Assembly: GCA_026261815.1 (NCBI GenBank)
Contig: JAMPIT010000493.1
Location: 7,085,501-7,149,500 of the forward strand
Direction of reading: 5' to 3'
Length of the DNA: 64,000 nt
From: Monarcha castaneiventris obscurior
Lineage: Eukaryota > Chordata > Aves > Passeriformes > Monarchidae
The notes beneath the pieces are model-generated. The model was not told the origin of the DNA, ran no database searches, and worked only from the letters and a program-made list of their open reading frames with translations. Numbering within the stretch: position 1 is the stretch's first letter; each line of letters opens with the position of its first letter. The position numbers were made by a program, and so were the translations under genes. Of the stretch, positions 35,001 through 47,000 are shown piece by piece.

Positions 35001-38000
35001 CATATGCCAAGACTGAATCACAGCTGATGATGAAGTGGGAGAGGTGACAGGGCTGATCTGGAATGTGTATGGTTTAGGTGTACTATTAACCTGCCACAGC
35101 AACTTTGTGTATGGGCAGCCCTGGGGATGGTCAACACTTCCTGAAATGGGGAAAAGGGAAAAACACATTTGTTACCAAAGCTGAGCTTATGATCCAGGTA
35201 CAACCAGGACCTTCTGGTGTTCCACTGATACTACAGTGTGCACTTACAGAGTTTGTGATGCTGACAAGCTTAATAAGCTTCTTTACTTATGCTGAAAATC
35301 GATCAATTCAAAGAAAACCAAACCAAACAAAATAAAAGGTGTTAGGTTTCTGAAAGGCAGGGGAAGATCTCATTAAAAACAGCATTGTTGCAAGGAAGTC
35401 TGGTATAACCTGCACAGCTTCTCCTCTGCCTGAGTGTAGCCAGGCACTGATGGATAGTCTGAAATGTGTGACAGAATTTATACCATTGATAAAGACAATG
35501 AAGGAGAGGAAAAACCAGGCCTCAGCTGTGCCAAACACTGAGATGGGTGCTCCCAGGGATGTTAGTAGGGTTTGGGTGTGTGAAGATAAAAATGGTTTCT
35601 GTTGAACAGGAGTGGGATTGAATAAAATGCTCAAACTGAATGTATATAGCTGTGATTTGTTGAAGTTAAACCATATTTTTTTCCCCTCAAAAAGTCCTGT
35701 ATGATTTGGGACGTCCATTTTAACAGGATTGTCTGGAAATTAATCTGAAACCATGAGGGATGTAAAACTTGACAGTTTTCTAGGGTTTTAACGATACTAT
35801 AGAATTCTACAGCAAAAGTACATTTCGTTCTTAAATTCTACAAGCAGAGTAAAAATCTACCATTTCTATTCACTGCTACAGGTTTTCTTCGATAGGGTGG
35901 TTAATTTATTGTAAGAGCTAAGCAGTGGAAGAAGCTACTGAGAGTAGGTGCAAAACGTTTAAGATATTTGAGGGTAATGCCAGGATCTTGTTGAATCAGT
36001 CCTCCCAAGCTATAGCATAATACTCCTGATGAGGCACGGGCCATGTCTTTGGGAGACAGCTCTAAGGGCATAAGGTTAGGAAACAGCAAATGGAGAGCCA
36101 GGAAGTTTTTTTGACAGACGGAACCTGCAGAATTCTGAACTGGCAGTTCAGCTTTGTGGTTGTGCTAAATTGGGGCTAAACTGCTCAGCATTCCTGCAAG
36201 GTGGGAATCTGAATAGCAGAGCAGGGCTGGGAAGGAAATGAGCTTGATGATCAAGATGTTCCAAAGTGCATCTTGAAGGCAGGTCTGAGTCAACACTTTG
36301 AGATAATGCTGTCAGACTAGATGATAATAAAAAACATTCTGACAACTTACTTGGTCTGGAAGCCAACACTGTCTGTTCCTTGGCACTGATTTCTGATTAA
36401 ACTGGGGGCTCTAGTTGCCAACAGCCCAGTGCTAGCCACTGTGACTCAAGCCATTGACTCTTTTCTGTTTGGCATAAAACATTCAAATATTTAAATAAAT
36501 TCAAGTTAATGATATAAAAATAATCTTTTTTTTTGGAAAATTAAACTTCTCTATCACTTTATTAAGGCTCTCTGAGCTCTACCTGAGGCACAGACAGCAG
36601 TGAGGAAGCTCATATACACATTCTACAAAATAAAATGCTCAAGAGAAGATTTTTGATACAGGTACCCTCCATCTACACTTTGCAATTATATCTGACCTTT
36701 TAAAATAACCCAGGTGCAGAAAACATGCTGGAATACATGACGCCTAAGGTGAGCTTCAAATACACTTCCTGGTTTCCAGAGAGCCCTGCTCTTTGCAGTG
36801 AAGAGCAATCAGGTTAGTCAGAATAACTGAGAAACAGGAAATGATATGCAGAAAATTCTCCAGGCGTGCAGATTGTGTACACTGCCTGTGTAGTGACGTC
36901 TGCATCTTGGGTAATCTGTGCATTGGGAACTTAAGGGCATATGCAATTCCACGAAGCTGATCTACAGTAGGAGGATTAACAATAAAATAAATGGGTTCCT
37001 CTTCACTAGGGAAGGTCTGTCAACACATTGTGACAGTTTGTTGCAGTGGTGCATTAGTCAGCGCAGCAGCCCATCATGTGAAAGTGTCATATCTGTATCT
37101 GTCAGGAAATTGGCCAAATTACTCATAACTCTTAGGACTCTTGTTCTCTTTAAATGGCTTTTTCTTATATGCATTTTCCCCATCCCATCTTCTTCCTAAA
37201 TCAAAGATGGGGTGTTGTCAGACGCTACAGCCTGAAATGTGGCATCTCACTTTCTCCTATTGTAAAAAGACTGAATGTGGATTGATGAAGTGGACATAAG
37301 TCGCTTTTCCATTTCACTCTTTGCCCTGAGTGTTCATGACCAGTTTTGCCAACTGACTGAAAACCAATCTGTAAAGTTAGAGAAAAATGCTGTGGTCATC
37401 TGCCACAGTCTTTGTGAAGCTCCTCTGACTTTAGGAGGAGGATGGCCAGAGCAGAGCTTGATCTATTTGCTAGAAGTACCTTGGAGAGGAGGGGAAGAGA
37501 ATCAGCCGTGTATTTAGAAGAGCTTTCTTTACCAAGGACCATGGTAGTTAGGACAGAGCTAAAAATAGATGCAAGGAAAATTAATAAGTGTCAGAATCAT
37601 TGGGACAGAGTGGAGGAGAATAAGGTACCTTTCCTGGTGCCTGTCCAGTATGTTTAAATCATGCTTGGATTTTAAAATTATGGGACAGACTCAGCAAACA
37701 ATCAGTCCTGGCACTTTCAAATCAACTAAAGGGCACTCAGCAGAAATGTTAATGGATGAGCTGTAGTGAGTGCAGAAGGGAGAAGGATGGAAATAGTCTC
37801 AAAGGGTATCAGCAGATTTCTCTGCACTGCTAAATGCAAAAGATTAATGAGCAGTGGCTGAACACTGTGGCCACTGCACTTACTGTACATGTCTTTCTGC
37901 AGTGTTTACTTTTTCTTACCAGTGACAGCTGTGATCTCTAACCTCTACTGACTGCTTAAAGACAGTCCTGACTTAATTTCTTGCTCAGGAAGAACAAAAA

Positions 38001-41000
38001 CTTACACCTAGCTCAAGTCTGCATTTTTTACAGACAGGGTTGCTGTGTCTGTGGCAGTGAAGGAAGGTACAGTTCTGAACTGGGCTTAGCCAAACCTGGA
38101 CCTTTGAATTAAAAGTTTTCAATGCAAACAGAGCACAAGTATTTTCCTGTCTTTGTCCTTGTGGTAAGATTGATCTTTTCAAACAAAAACAAAGGTGTTT
38201 CATCTTAGACTGCCTATCTTTGGTCTTTACTGATGGAAATCCCAGAAGCCTCATACTCTGTTTTTTACTGGTATGAAAGCGATAACAAGAGGGAGAACCT
38301 GTCTGTCCTCTGTCACTCTTAAAAACACTGGAACACAAACAAAAGAAAGCAGAGGCTTTAGTGACCTCATGAAAAACCACCTAGAAAAAAAAAAGAATTT
38401 CTGTTTTCCTGTTAAGTGAATTCTGTTTAGAAATTTTATTCCTTTAGATTGAAGGACATTTCAAGGGTCTAACTGTTCTCCATTACTTCAGCATTGGTGT
38501 ACCTGAGTGTTAATGAAATGCTGATTGATGGAATCAGAGTTGTAATGGTTCTCTTACAGAAAAAGCAGCTGTACCAGTTTATGCTTAAAACTCAGGAGCC
38601 CTATTCCCAAAGCAGTTAAGTAGCATTTATACAGAAGAAATGAGGAAGTGATTAATAAATGCTATTTTAAATATTTACAGGTCTCTTTATGTTGCTTCTT
38701 AGAGGTGTGGTATGAACAGCTGTTGTGGAAAAACTGCCCAATCTCTCTGCCTGACCAGTGATGCCTTTCCTGGTCTTAAAATCAAGAGGCGAACACGGTT
38801 AGAAGGGGAAAAAGGGTTTTACCTTGGTATTTATTGTAAGGATCCTTAGGTGCACCACGAACAGGTCGAATACACCTCTGTGCACCGCCCCATCCCCACT
38901 GCAAAGTCCCCCTCTTCTAGATCTGGTCTTACATTCTAGGTCTTACTAATTAGCATATCTATCAAATATTCCCCAATGAGAGGCTCAAATGAGCCCCCCC
39001 TCCCAAGGAACCTTCCCCTGGATGGTTCTAGCTTAGTTTACAGAATGTGTTCTGGAGAGGACCTTGGGCTCTGGGCACCCTGGCACCCGAACTACGAAGC
39101 CTCTAAAATGTTTAGTCTCTTGGCTTAACAAACAAGTCCAAGAATGTAGGCAAAAAGCACCGAGAATACAGAAGTTGTAGAAAGGTATAACAGGGGTATA
39201 AAAGAAAAGGCAAAAATCATCATGGCATCACCAGAATTTCCCTCTTTTTTGTGCACAGGATGTAGTCAAAGGGGTGGATGCCAGCCCAGCTGTGCTGTGC
39301 AGGAATCCTTAAGCATCTGGCTCCAGCCCCAGAGCCCTGCACAGGGGAAAGCTGTGCATATGTGAGTTATTCTTTGGAGACCTGCAGTGATCCCTGTTGT
39401 TTTGGTCACATCCTGGTCTACCTCCTCCCTAACTGGGAGCTTTACTTCACTCACACTCTTGCTTTTCTGGCTGTGCATGAAAATAGCAGCTCTAGGTAAT
39501 TTCTTCCCAGGTATGCTCAGAGTGCTTCCTGCCCTTCTTTGCGATCTCCACTCCCTGCTGCTAGCCATGGAGTTTGGGCTCCATGCCAGGGGTGAAGGCT
39601 GATGAACTCCCATTCTAGCATCACTTCTGACAGAGCTTTTCCATGCACACTGCAGCTCCCTGGCTGCCCACAGGCTCCTAGACTTAAATATCATAGTATG
39701 CTTCTCGGCACTGCAGGGGAGAGTGGGAGTGCTCATGGGATCAGCTCTTCAGGTGGATGAGCAGGAGCAGAAACATCTGGATAAGGGGCAGTGGCAGGCA
39801 GGTGTGGTCAGCTCAGTATTCAGACTGCATCAGCAATCCAGTGCTTTAGAAATATACAGCACTTTTAAAGCTCTAGTTGTAATATTTTTCCACTTCTGAG
39901 AGTAAATACTTTAGATTAGTTCCATGATTTTAGTGTCACTGATCCCTGTTTGTGCTTGACTTCAGCAGCTCATCCTTAAGGTGTTTTCCCTCATTCCAAA
40001 TCTTTATTCGTGAGTTATTTGCACAGGATTTTCTGCTGTCTTTTTTCTGATGTTGGAATTTGAACTCACTGGCTGTGTGCTGTGTGCTGTGTGCTGGATG
40101 GTGATTTCCTGGCATATTTCCTTCGAATATTTGGCAGGTCGTGAGTTTATTCCAGAATTTTCAGTGACTTTCACTTTTATTTAATTAGTGCTTTATCTTG
40201 ACATTGTCTAGTGTGTAAATCTTGTCCTTTTGAAGACCAGGAGCAGTTGATGTATGGTGGTTTTGGCGCTGGCTGCAGATGCCTCTCTGCTCAGCAGCTG
40301 ATGTGTGACACAAGCTTATTTCTGGGGTGGGCAGGTGGAACCAACGTTGCAATTTACTGAGAGTATCTGATAAAGTGTTCTGTTCAATAGTAATACAGAA
40401 TGTGATGTTTTGTTGCTGCCACATGACCCTCTGACCTTGGTTTCTTACACTGCACCCCTCATTACTTGCTTTAAACAGGCCATGAGTTTGCAACATCCTG
40501 TGCCTCTGCTTCCCTCTCTTAATTCCAAAAGCTGTAAAGAACAAAATCCACACTAGTGCTGAGCCCATATTCAGGGCTTGTACTGGACAGTCCAGACTCT
40601 GCCTGTGGATGTTAGTCTAATGTTTTGGATAAATACGAAGCATTAATCTGCCATGCTGTGTGATACTCTGGAGAGTCACTGCTGAGCACTAAGTGACATC
40701 TAAGCCCAAGGGGACTTTTCAGTAGCCTGTGAAATGACAGCACAGATCCGATCAGCTGCAGCAGCAGAGATTGTGTTTGTTATATCAAATAAGCCAAATT
40801 ATGTTTATTTTATGCCATGGTGAGGTGAGGTTAGACCAAAGTTTGTGATGCCAACATGTCTGCAAGATTCGAAGCTGTATTTGAATATGTTCTTCTTGTG
40901 AATGGAGTGCTGCAGACCCATGAGTCTGAATGGACTGTGCACATGTTGGATGTGGGAGAAGCAGTTTGCCCTGCAAGGCTTGGGCTGAAGTGTGTGCAAA

Positions 41001-44000
41001 TGCCATCCACAGAGCAGGATGCAGAGCTGCAGCACCAACCACAGTCTGAGGCTGTAGGATAACAACTGATTTTCTGTACGAATCAATGACAGTGCAGTGA
41101 AGGAGTGAGACTAATACTGAGATAAAAACAATTGGAGCCATTCCCAGGCCTGAATTGAGAGCACAGTTTTGTCATGTGTTTGCTGGGAGAAAGAAGAGCC
41201 TCCAAGCCCTCTCACTCATGCAGTGCCCTTGCTAGAGAAGAGCAAGTTAATTGTACATCTGACGCAGCAGGAGCCTTTCTGGGTGTCTTTCAGATGAGTT
41301 GACAACTGATAATTATATGAGAACTACAAGCTGTCTGTCCTCTATTACTTTCACTAGAGGAAAGCAGCACAAGGAGTGCGAGAAAACCTTTGATTATAGG
41401 GAAGGAAGGAAGATTTGTTCTTGTTGTTGCTTGCTCTGATCATCTCCAGCCAATCTTAAATCTTCCATCTGATACTATTGCACAGTGTTGGGTGCGTTGC
41501 TGTTGTGTTTCAGGTCTGACTCTAGTGGGTGGCTGGGGAAGATCTGCACATCTAGGCAGACTTCTCTGTCTGGTTTTAGCTCTATCAGGACACACTTTCA
41601 ATTTGCAAGGGCAGAATTTGGGATGCAGCACAGCTGTGCTGGTTTTAGTGGGATCTCATGCCTAATCCCTGCTCTCACCATATCTGCCTGTCTCTCAGCA
41701 GTAACCTGAAGTAAATGTCAGTGATAAAATAAAAGTTGTTGGAAGTGTTAGATGAAATCTGGGTGTTACGTATGCTTGCAAATTGTTTCCAGGTATTGTA
41801 TAAAACTCTGTGACTTTGAATGAAATGGGCTGTATGTGCTGGGACATTAACCTGCATAAACAATTACACCGCTTTCACTACTTTTCCCAGGATTTTTTCA
41901 CTTATGCAACACCAGTTGTGCAAGAATTGGAACAAGCTGTAGTCAAATGAGGATGGGATTGGGAAGTGGGGAAGAACAGTATTTCTTCCAGCTTGCCATA
42001 AACTTGTGACAGGATGCTGTGACTCAAATCTGAGCCCTGGAACAGTCCATCAGAGAAGGAAACCTTACATACAAGAACATGACTTTGGATAGGCTTGGTG
42101 GTCTGTTTCGGGGAACGAGAGGATTTTTTGATTTTTTTTTTATTGTTCCAATTTTACAGCTCATGTAAGAGAGCTCAAGCTAACCAGGCTGGGGGTTAGA
42201 TACCTTTTACTGAATTAGAGCTCTGTGTGTTTGACTTAGCATCAGCATGATGTCCTACATCAGTTCACTGACAACTAAATTTTGTATTATGTCAGAGCTC
42301 TCTTTCGGCTGATTTGAAAATTTGACAATTTCTGTCTTGTCCTCAGAATTAAAAAAAACCTCCCTTCTCGCATGTCTTATGTATGTATTTGGGCCATGTT
42401 TAGATTCCAGAAATGGTCTGCCACCAGGATATTAGGGAGTGCAGGGCTGCTAACAGAGCAGGACTTGAACCAGGTGTTCCTTGGGCACTGGGAGCTGCTG
42501 CCCAATCTGTCAGCCAGGCCAAAGAAACATTTTCCTCCTCATGCCTCTTTCTCTCTCTCTGCACTGGTTATTTTTAGAGTCTCTCCACCTCTGCATGTCA
42601 GTTGTGGAGCTGTGTTGCAGTAGATGAGAGCAGCGGCCAAATAGGTTCAAACCAGCCAGGCTTGCTGTTTCTAATGGTTTTTATGTAACACTGCATAAGA
42701 CATTTGCTTCTTTTCATATGTCCATGCTGTATGCCTGCTCCACACTGTAGTATTGTTCCAGTACCTGAAGTGGAGTAACATTTTATTTTTCAGTAATGAG
42801 ATTCCTTCACATGGGACTTATTGCAAGAAGAAATCTATGGATAGAGAAGCATTTGCTTGGCCTCTTAGAGTTCTTGGAGTGCTGTAATTGCCACAAGTAC
42901 TCGCTGTAATGTATACAGAGCTGCGTATGCACACAGATGTGGGGTCATTGCTGTGTGTCTGAGTGTCTCAGTATGTACTTACTGTCACTGCTCTGGGGGT
43001 TTGGGAGTGGACACAAAAAGAAACTGTTGACTTGTCCATGATGAAAACACCGAGTCTGTGGCTGAGTTGGTAATTTAACCCAGGTCTGCTCAAAGCTGAG
43101 CTACTCTTTCAAGAACTGAGACTTATTTTGTATGGAAGGTGGTGCTGGGGTGAGTTTTGCATACCATCCACACCATTTCAGCACACAATTAGCCTTTCTA
43201 ATTACTTGCCCTCCTTCCTTAACTGAGTATTTACTTAATATCTGACCTCTTTTAACATACTCAAACAGTCTGAGATGGCTTTCCCAAGGAGTTCAGTCTT
43301 CAGCTCTTTATTCAGGTAGAATTCCCTTAATACCACTTATGCTCACTCTGGAGTGGGGCCAGCAGCTCCTGCCCAGGCTAAACCGTGGCCTTTCAGACAA
43401 GGCACAGATTTTTTCCATATTTGCCATTAGATGCTTTAAAAGCACTTGGAGAGTTTTGCTTTCAATGAGGACAAGAGCAGAATCCAGGAAAAAAAGATAA
43501 AAACTGTTTCTGTAAAATACGAAGGTTTGTTGTAAGTTCAGCAGGGACTAGAGAAAAGCATGTCAGGAGCTGTATGGAAAACACTTATTCTCTGGAGATA
43601 TTTTTCCAGTGTCACAGACTGAAGAATCTTGGAGCACTCTGCTGCATGGACACTTGCTTGATGCAGAGTGAGTACAGATAAGATCTGCACTGCACTTTGC
43701 GTCACTGTGTATTTTAGAACAAGAAATCCCTCTCCTCTTCCCACTTTTATTTCCCATCCATTTGCATCCAAGTTTCAGAGTCTCACCTTCTCTCCAGAGG
43801 CAGCTATGTGGCATTATGGGTTTGAGTGATGCTTCTTGTCTCTTCTGTGAGAAATTGCTGATGTTCGAGTGATAAAGAAGGAAGACCCTGGGGCAGTAAA
43901 TGCCTCAGCTGTGTTTGCAAACTTCCACAAATGAGCAGTCAGTGGGTGCAGTTTAAACTACCACGGAAGTACAACAGGAAAAGGGTGATTTTTTTGAGAA

Positions 44001-47000
44001 TAGCATTGTATTACATTTTTCTTTGAACTAATTTATTCGAGTGACAGATTGTCTCATCAGTCTGAGGCACTAGCCTGCAACCCAGATTTGGCTGTGGTTG
44101 CCACAGATTCCTTTTGCTGTCAATATGCTGTGTATTCAAGCATGAAATGAGCCATCAGACCGCAGGCCAGAGGTTCTGTCTTAAATCTGAATGGCCAGGG
44201 TGAGAAACCTTGAAAAGCTGTTGCCTGCACCTGATTCACAGGTCCTCTTAAGGCTTTGGTCTGCAAGGCTTTCATTCAGCACACTGTATTAGCACTGAAT
44301 TTATATCTTTTTTATATGTCCAGCAGGATATTAATAGCCTGCATAGCAAGTGTCGTCTGGAGCAAGTGGAGGCTTTCCTGTTTGGATCAACCAAGTAATT
44401 GATCCTCAAATACAAGTGCAGGAAAATGCTTCAGAACCAGATAAGAAAGGCTAGAGCTTACTCTGAAAGGTCAAGTATACAAGAATTAAAAACTTACTTA
44501 GAGATGTAGTGCAGGAAGGAAATGTCCTAGAAACAGAGTATCCCATGTTATAGGGAAAGTTTTTTCCATTGCCAAGAGAAACAACAGAAGATCGTGAACT
44601 GAGAAACAATTTTCCAAGAGTGACACTTGTTGCAGTTTCTCCCTGATCCACTTTTGGCAGAGCTCCACAAAGCTGCTGATCTCTGTCAGATTCTGTGGTA
44701 AGTCTCACTTCTCCCGCTGAGTGCTTGTCTTCTCCTCACTGCCGGTTCTGCACCCTGACCAGGAGGTGTTTGGGTCAGTGGAAAGGATCCTGTGCACTTT
44801 GCTGAGCTTTGGCCCCATGCCACAGCTGGCCTGCTCAGGGTTACACTTGTTTTACTGTGAATCTGCCCTGGCTGTTGGCCTCTCATAGTGTCTCAGGATT
44901 CAGGGTTGTCCCTGAAACATGCCCTGTCTGCTCTAGAACCCCTCAGCAAGGTGGTCAAGGCTCGGTGGGGAACTCAGCCCACATGAGGTTTGGCCACCTG
45001 ACACCAAAGCATTGGTGAGGTGGGCAGCACCTGCTGTGTTTCCACCCATGCCAACTTCCCCAGTGAGCTCCTGTGCAGCTCTAGGCTGAGGTCTGTTGGT
45101 AGAAGTCTGTCAGAGTAAAACTCTGCAGCTTCCCCTGAGCTCAGCACTTGTCATTCATTTTCCTGAGTCCTTTGTTCACCCACATTCCATAAAATTGACG
45201 GCAGCAAGGACACAAACATCACCTCCCAATATTTCTTCCCTTTGTATAAGTGTTGCCTTCTCTTTCCTTGACAGACTGACCTCTGGCTGGAGCTGATGCT
45301 GCCATTCCATGGTGTACCATTCAGTGGGCACTATGCTCTTAGACTCTTCTTTTTTTAAATTATTATTATTTATTCATTTTCATCCCAGACAAGAATGTGC
45401 AGCCTTCATAAGGCCTTGCCATTGTTATCTGCAAGTGCAGCAGTAATTCAGTTATTGGACCTTTCCCTAATTCTCGCCAGTGCAGCAGTGTAAATACACA
45501 GGCAGCAGAGAGATGTGGTGGGAGCCAGAAGCAATTTAGCCACAAGAGTTTATCATCAAGATACAAAGCACCCTGGAGCAGGGAAATTGCCTCCTTTGCC
45601 AGCTCATGGCTGGACTGTTGGCCAGATACATGGGGCTCATTTTTTTCTCACTGACAAAATATTCCTTTTTGTGGAGCCTTGGTGCTTTCACTGATCTCAC
45701 TGCTGGATGCAAACTACATGAAAGTGCTATGCTGATGCTGTTCAAAGAGACATGGAGTCTCCCTGTAGGCTCCATTCAATAAGAGACCAAGGATATCTGC
45801 ACAGAGTTGTATTGGGTGGGCTCTGGTTTGGTTGCAGTATTTTGAGAGGCATTTATAAGGCTTTCCTGCTGGTCCCTTCCAAGAGGTTTTCCTATTACAG
45901 TGAGGAGAAAAACCATTTTGTAAACTCTGGACAAGAAGTAAGGTATTCTGTTCTGTGTCTTTTCACCCCATCTAAGTCTGCAAAGCAATGGAAGTGATGA
46001 ATTCCTGCGATGAATTCCCCACATGAGACGTGTGGAAAGCTACCCTTTGTATGCAGGTTTGGAACAAGAGTCTTTACCAGCATTTCTGAACTCCATGATG
46101 ATAGACAGTTCAAACCCAAGAGTGCACTGGCCAAAAACCCACAGCTGCTGAGACCAGAGGGTATGAAGGTTCTAAACACTTCTTATTTGTAATCCTCAAC
46201 ACTTCACATTTGCACTGGCCCTGCCTAATGAGGCTTTGACAGACCTGGCTATAAAGATATTTGTTCTGGACCAGTGAAGGTGGAGGATGTCCTGTGGTAT
46301 AGGGAGTCCTGACTGCTCAACCGTTTCTGAGTGATGGTGGCTGCTGGAAAGTGACATCCATGTGGAGAAGGTCAAAGTCCTGGTCTGAGACAAGTCTGAT
46401 TTAAGTCCACATCATAATGATGCCTTCCAGCATTTCTCAAATAAGGGCCTAAGTGTTGTTTGCCAAGGTTTAGAAATTCATTGCAAAAGCACTTTTTAAA
46501 GTTAAAAATCTCCTTGTGGTTTTGGTGATTTATGGATTTTATGGCCATTAAGTTCTTCTAGCATGACTTTCATTGTATAATACAGTACAAGTGGTTCCTG
46601 CATCAAGGTCGTTGCTTCTGGCTTTGTTCAAGGTCAGGTTTAGACAGGTTTAGAATGGTGCTAAGGGAGTTGTTTCCCCCTCCTGTCTACTTCCCTCTCC
46701 TTGTGAACCCTGTCCTGTCAGCTTTTGATGATGTGATGGTTCTGTGGCTGCCTCACTACCTGATATCCACCTCGCTGCTTCTCTGTCTGGGCAGCAGTTG
46801 GTCATTTAATAAAAATGCATCGACCTTTTCTTGTGAGAAACGTGAACTCACACCTGGAAGGAGCAGCAAGGACAAGCTGTTGTCAAGTGTAACATTTCGT
46901 TGTGATTCAGCATAGGTGTGTGTACTTGAATGGCAATTTCCCTGTTCCAGGTCACATTCATCCAGATGGCTCCCAGAGCACCGTGAAACTTCTCCAGAGC

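Noticed and set aside
36270..36345. CR1/L3 LINE 3' end
   Set aside because: Only short matches (GACTAGATGAT, ATTCTGAC) in diverged sequence; too weak without an alignment search.
39266..39736. 156-codon minus-strand open frame beside a solo LTR
   Set aside because: It lies outside the LTR, has no retroviral or host domain that I can recognise, and no promoter or splice context.
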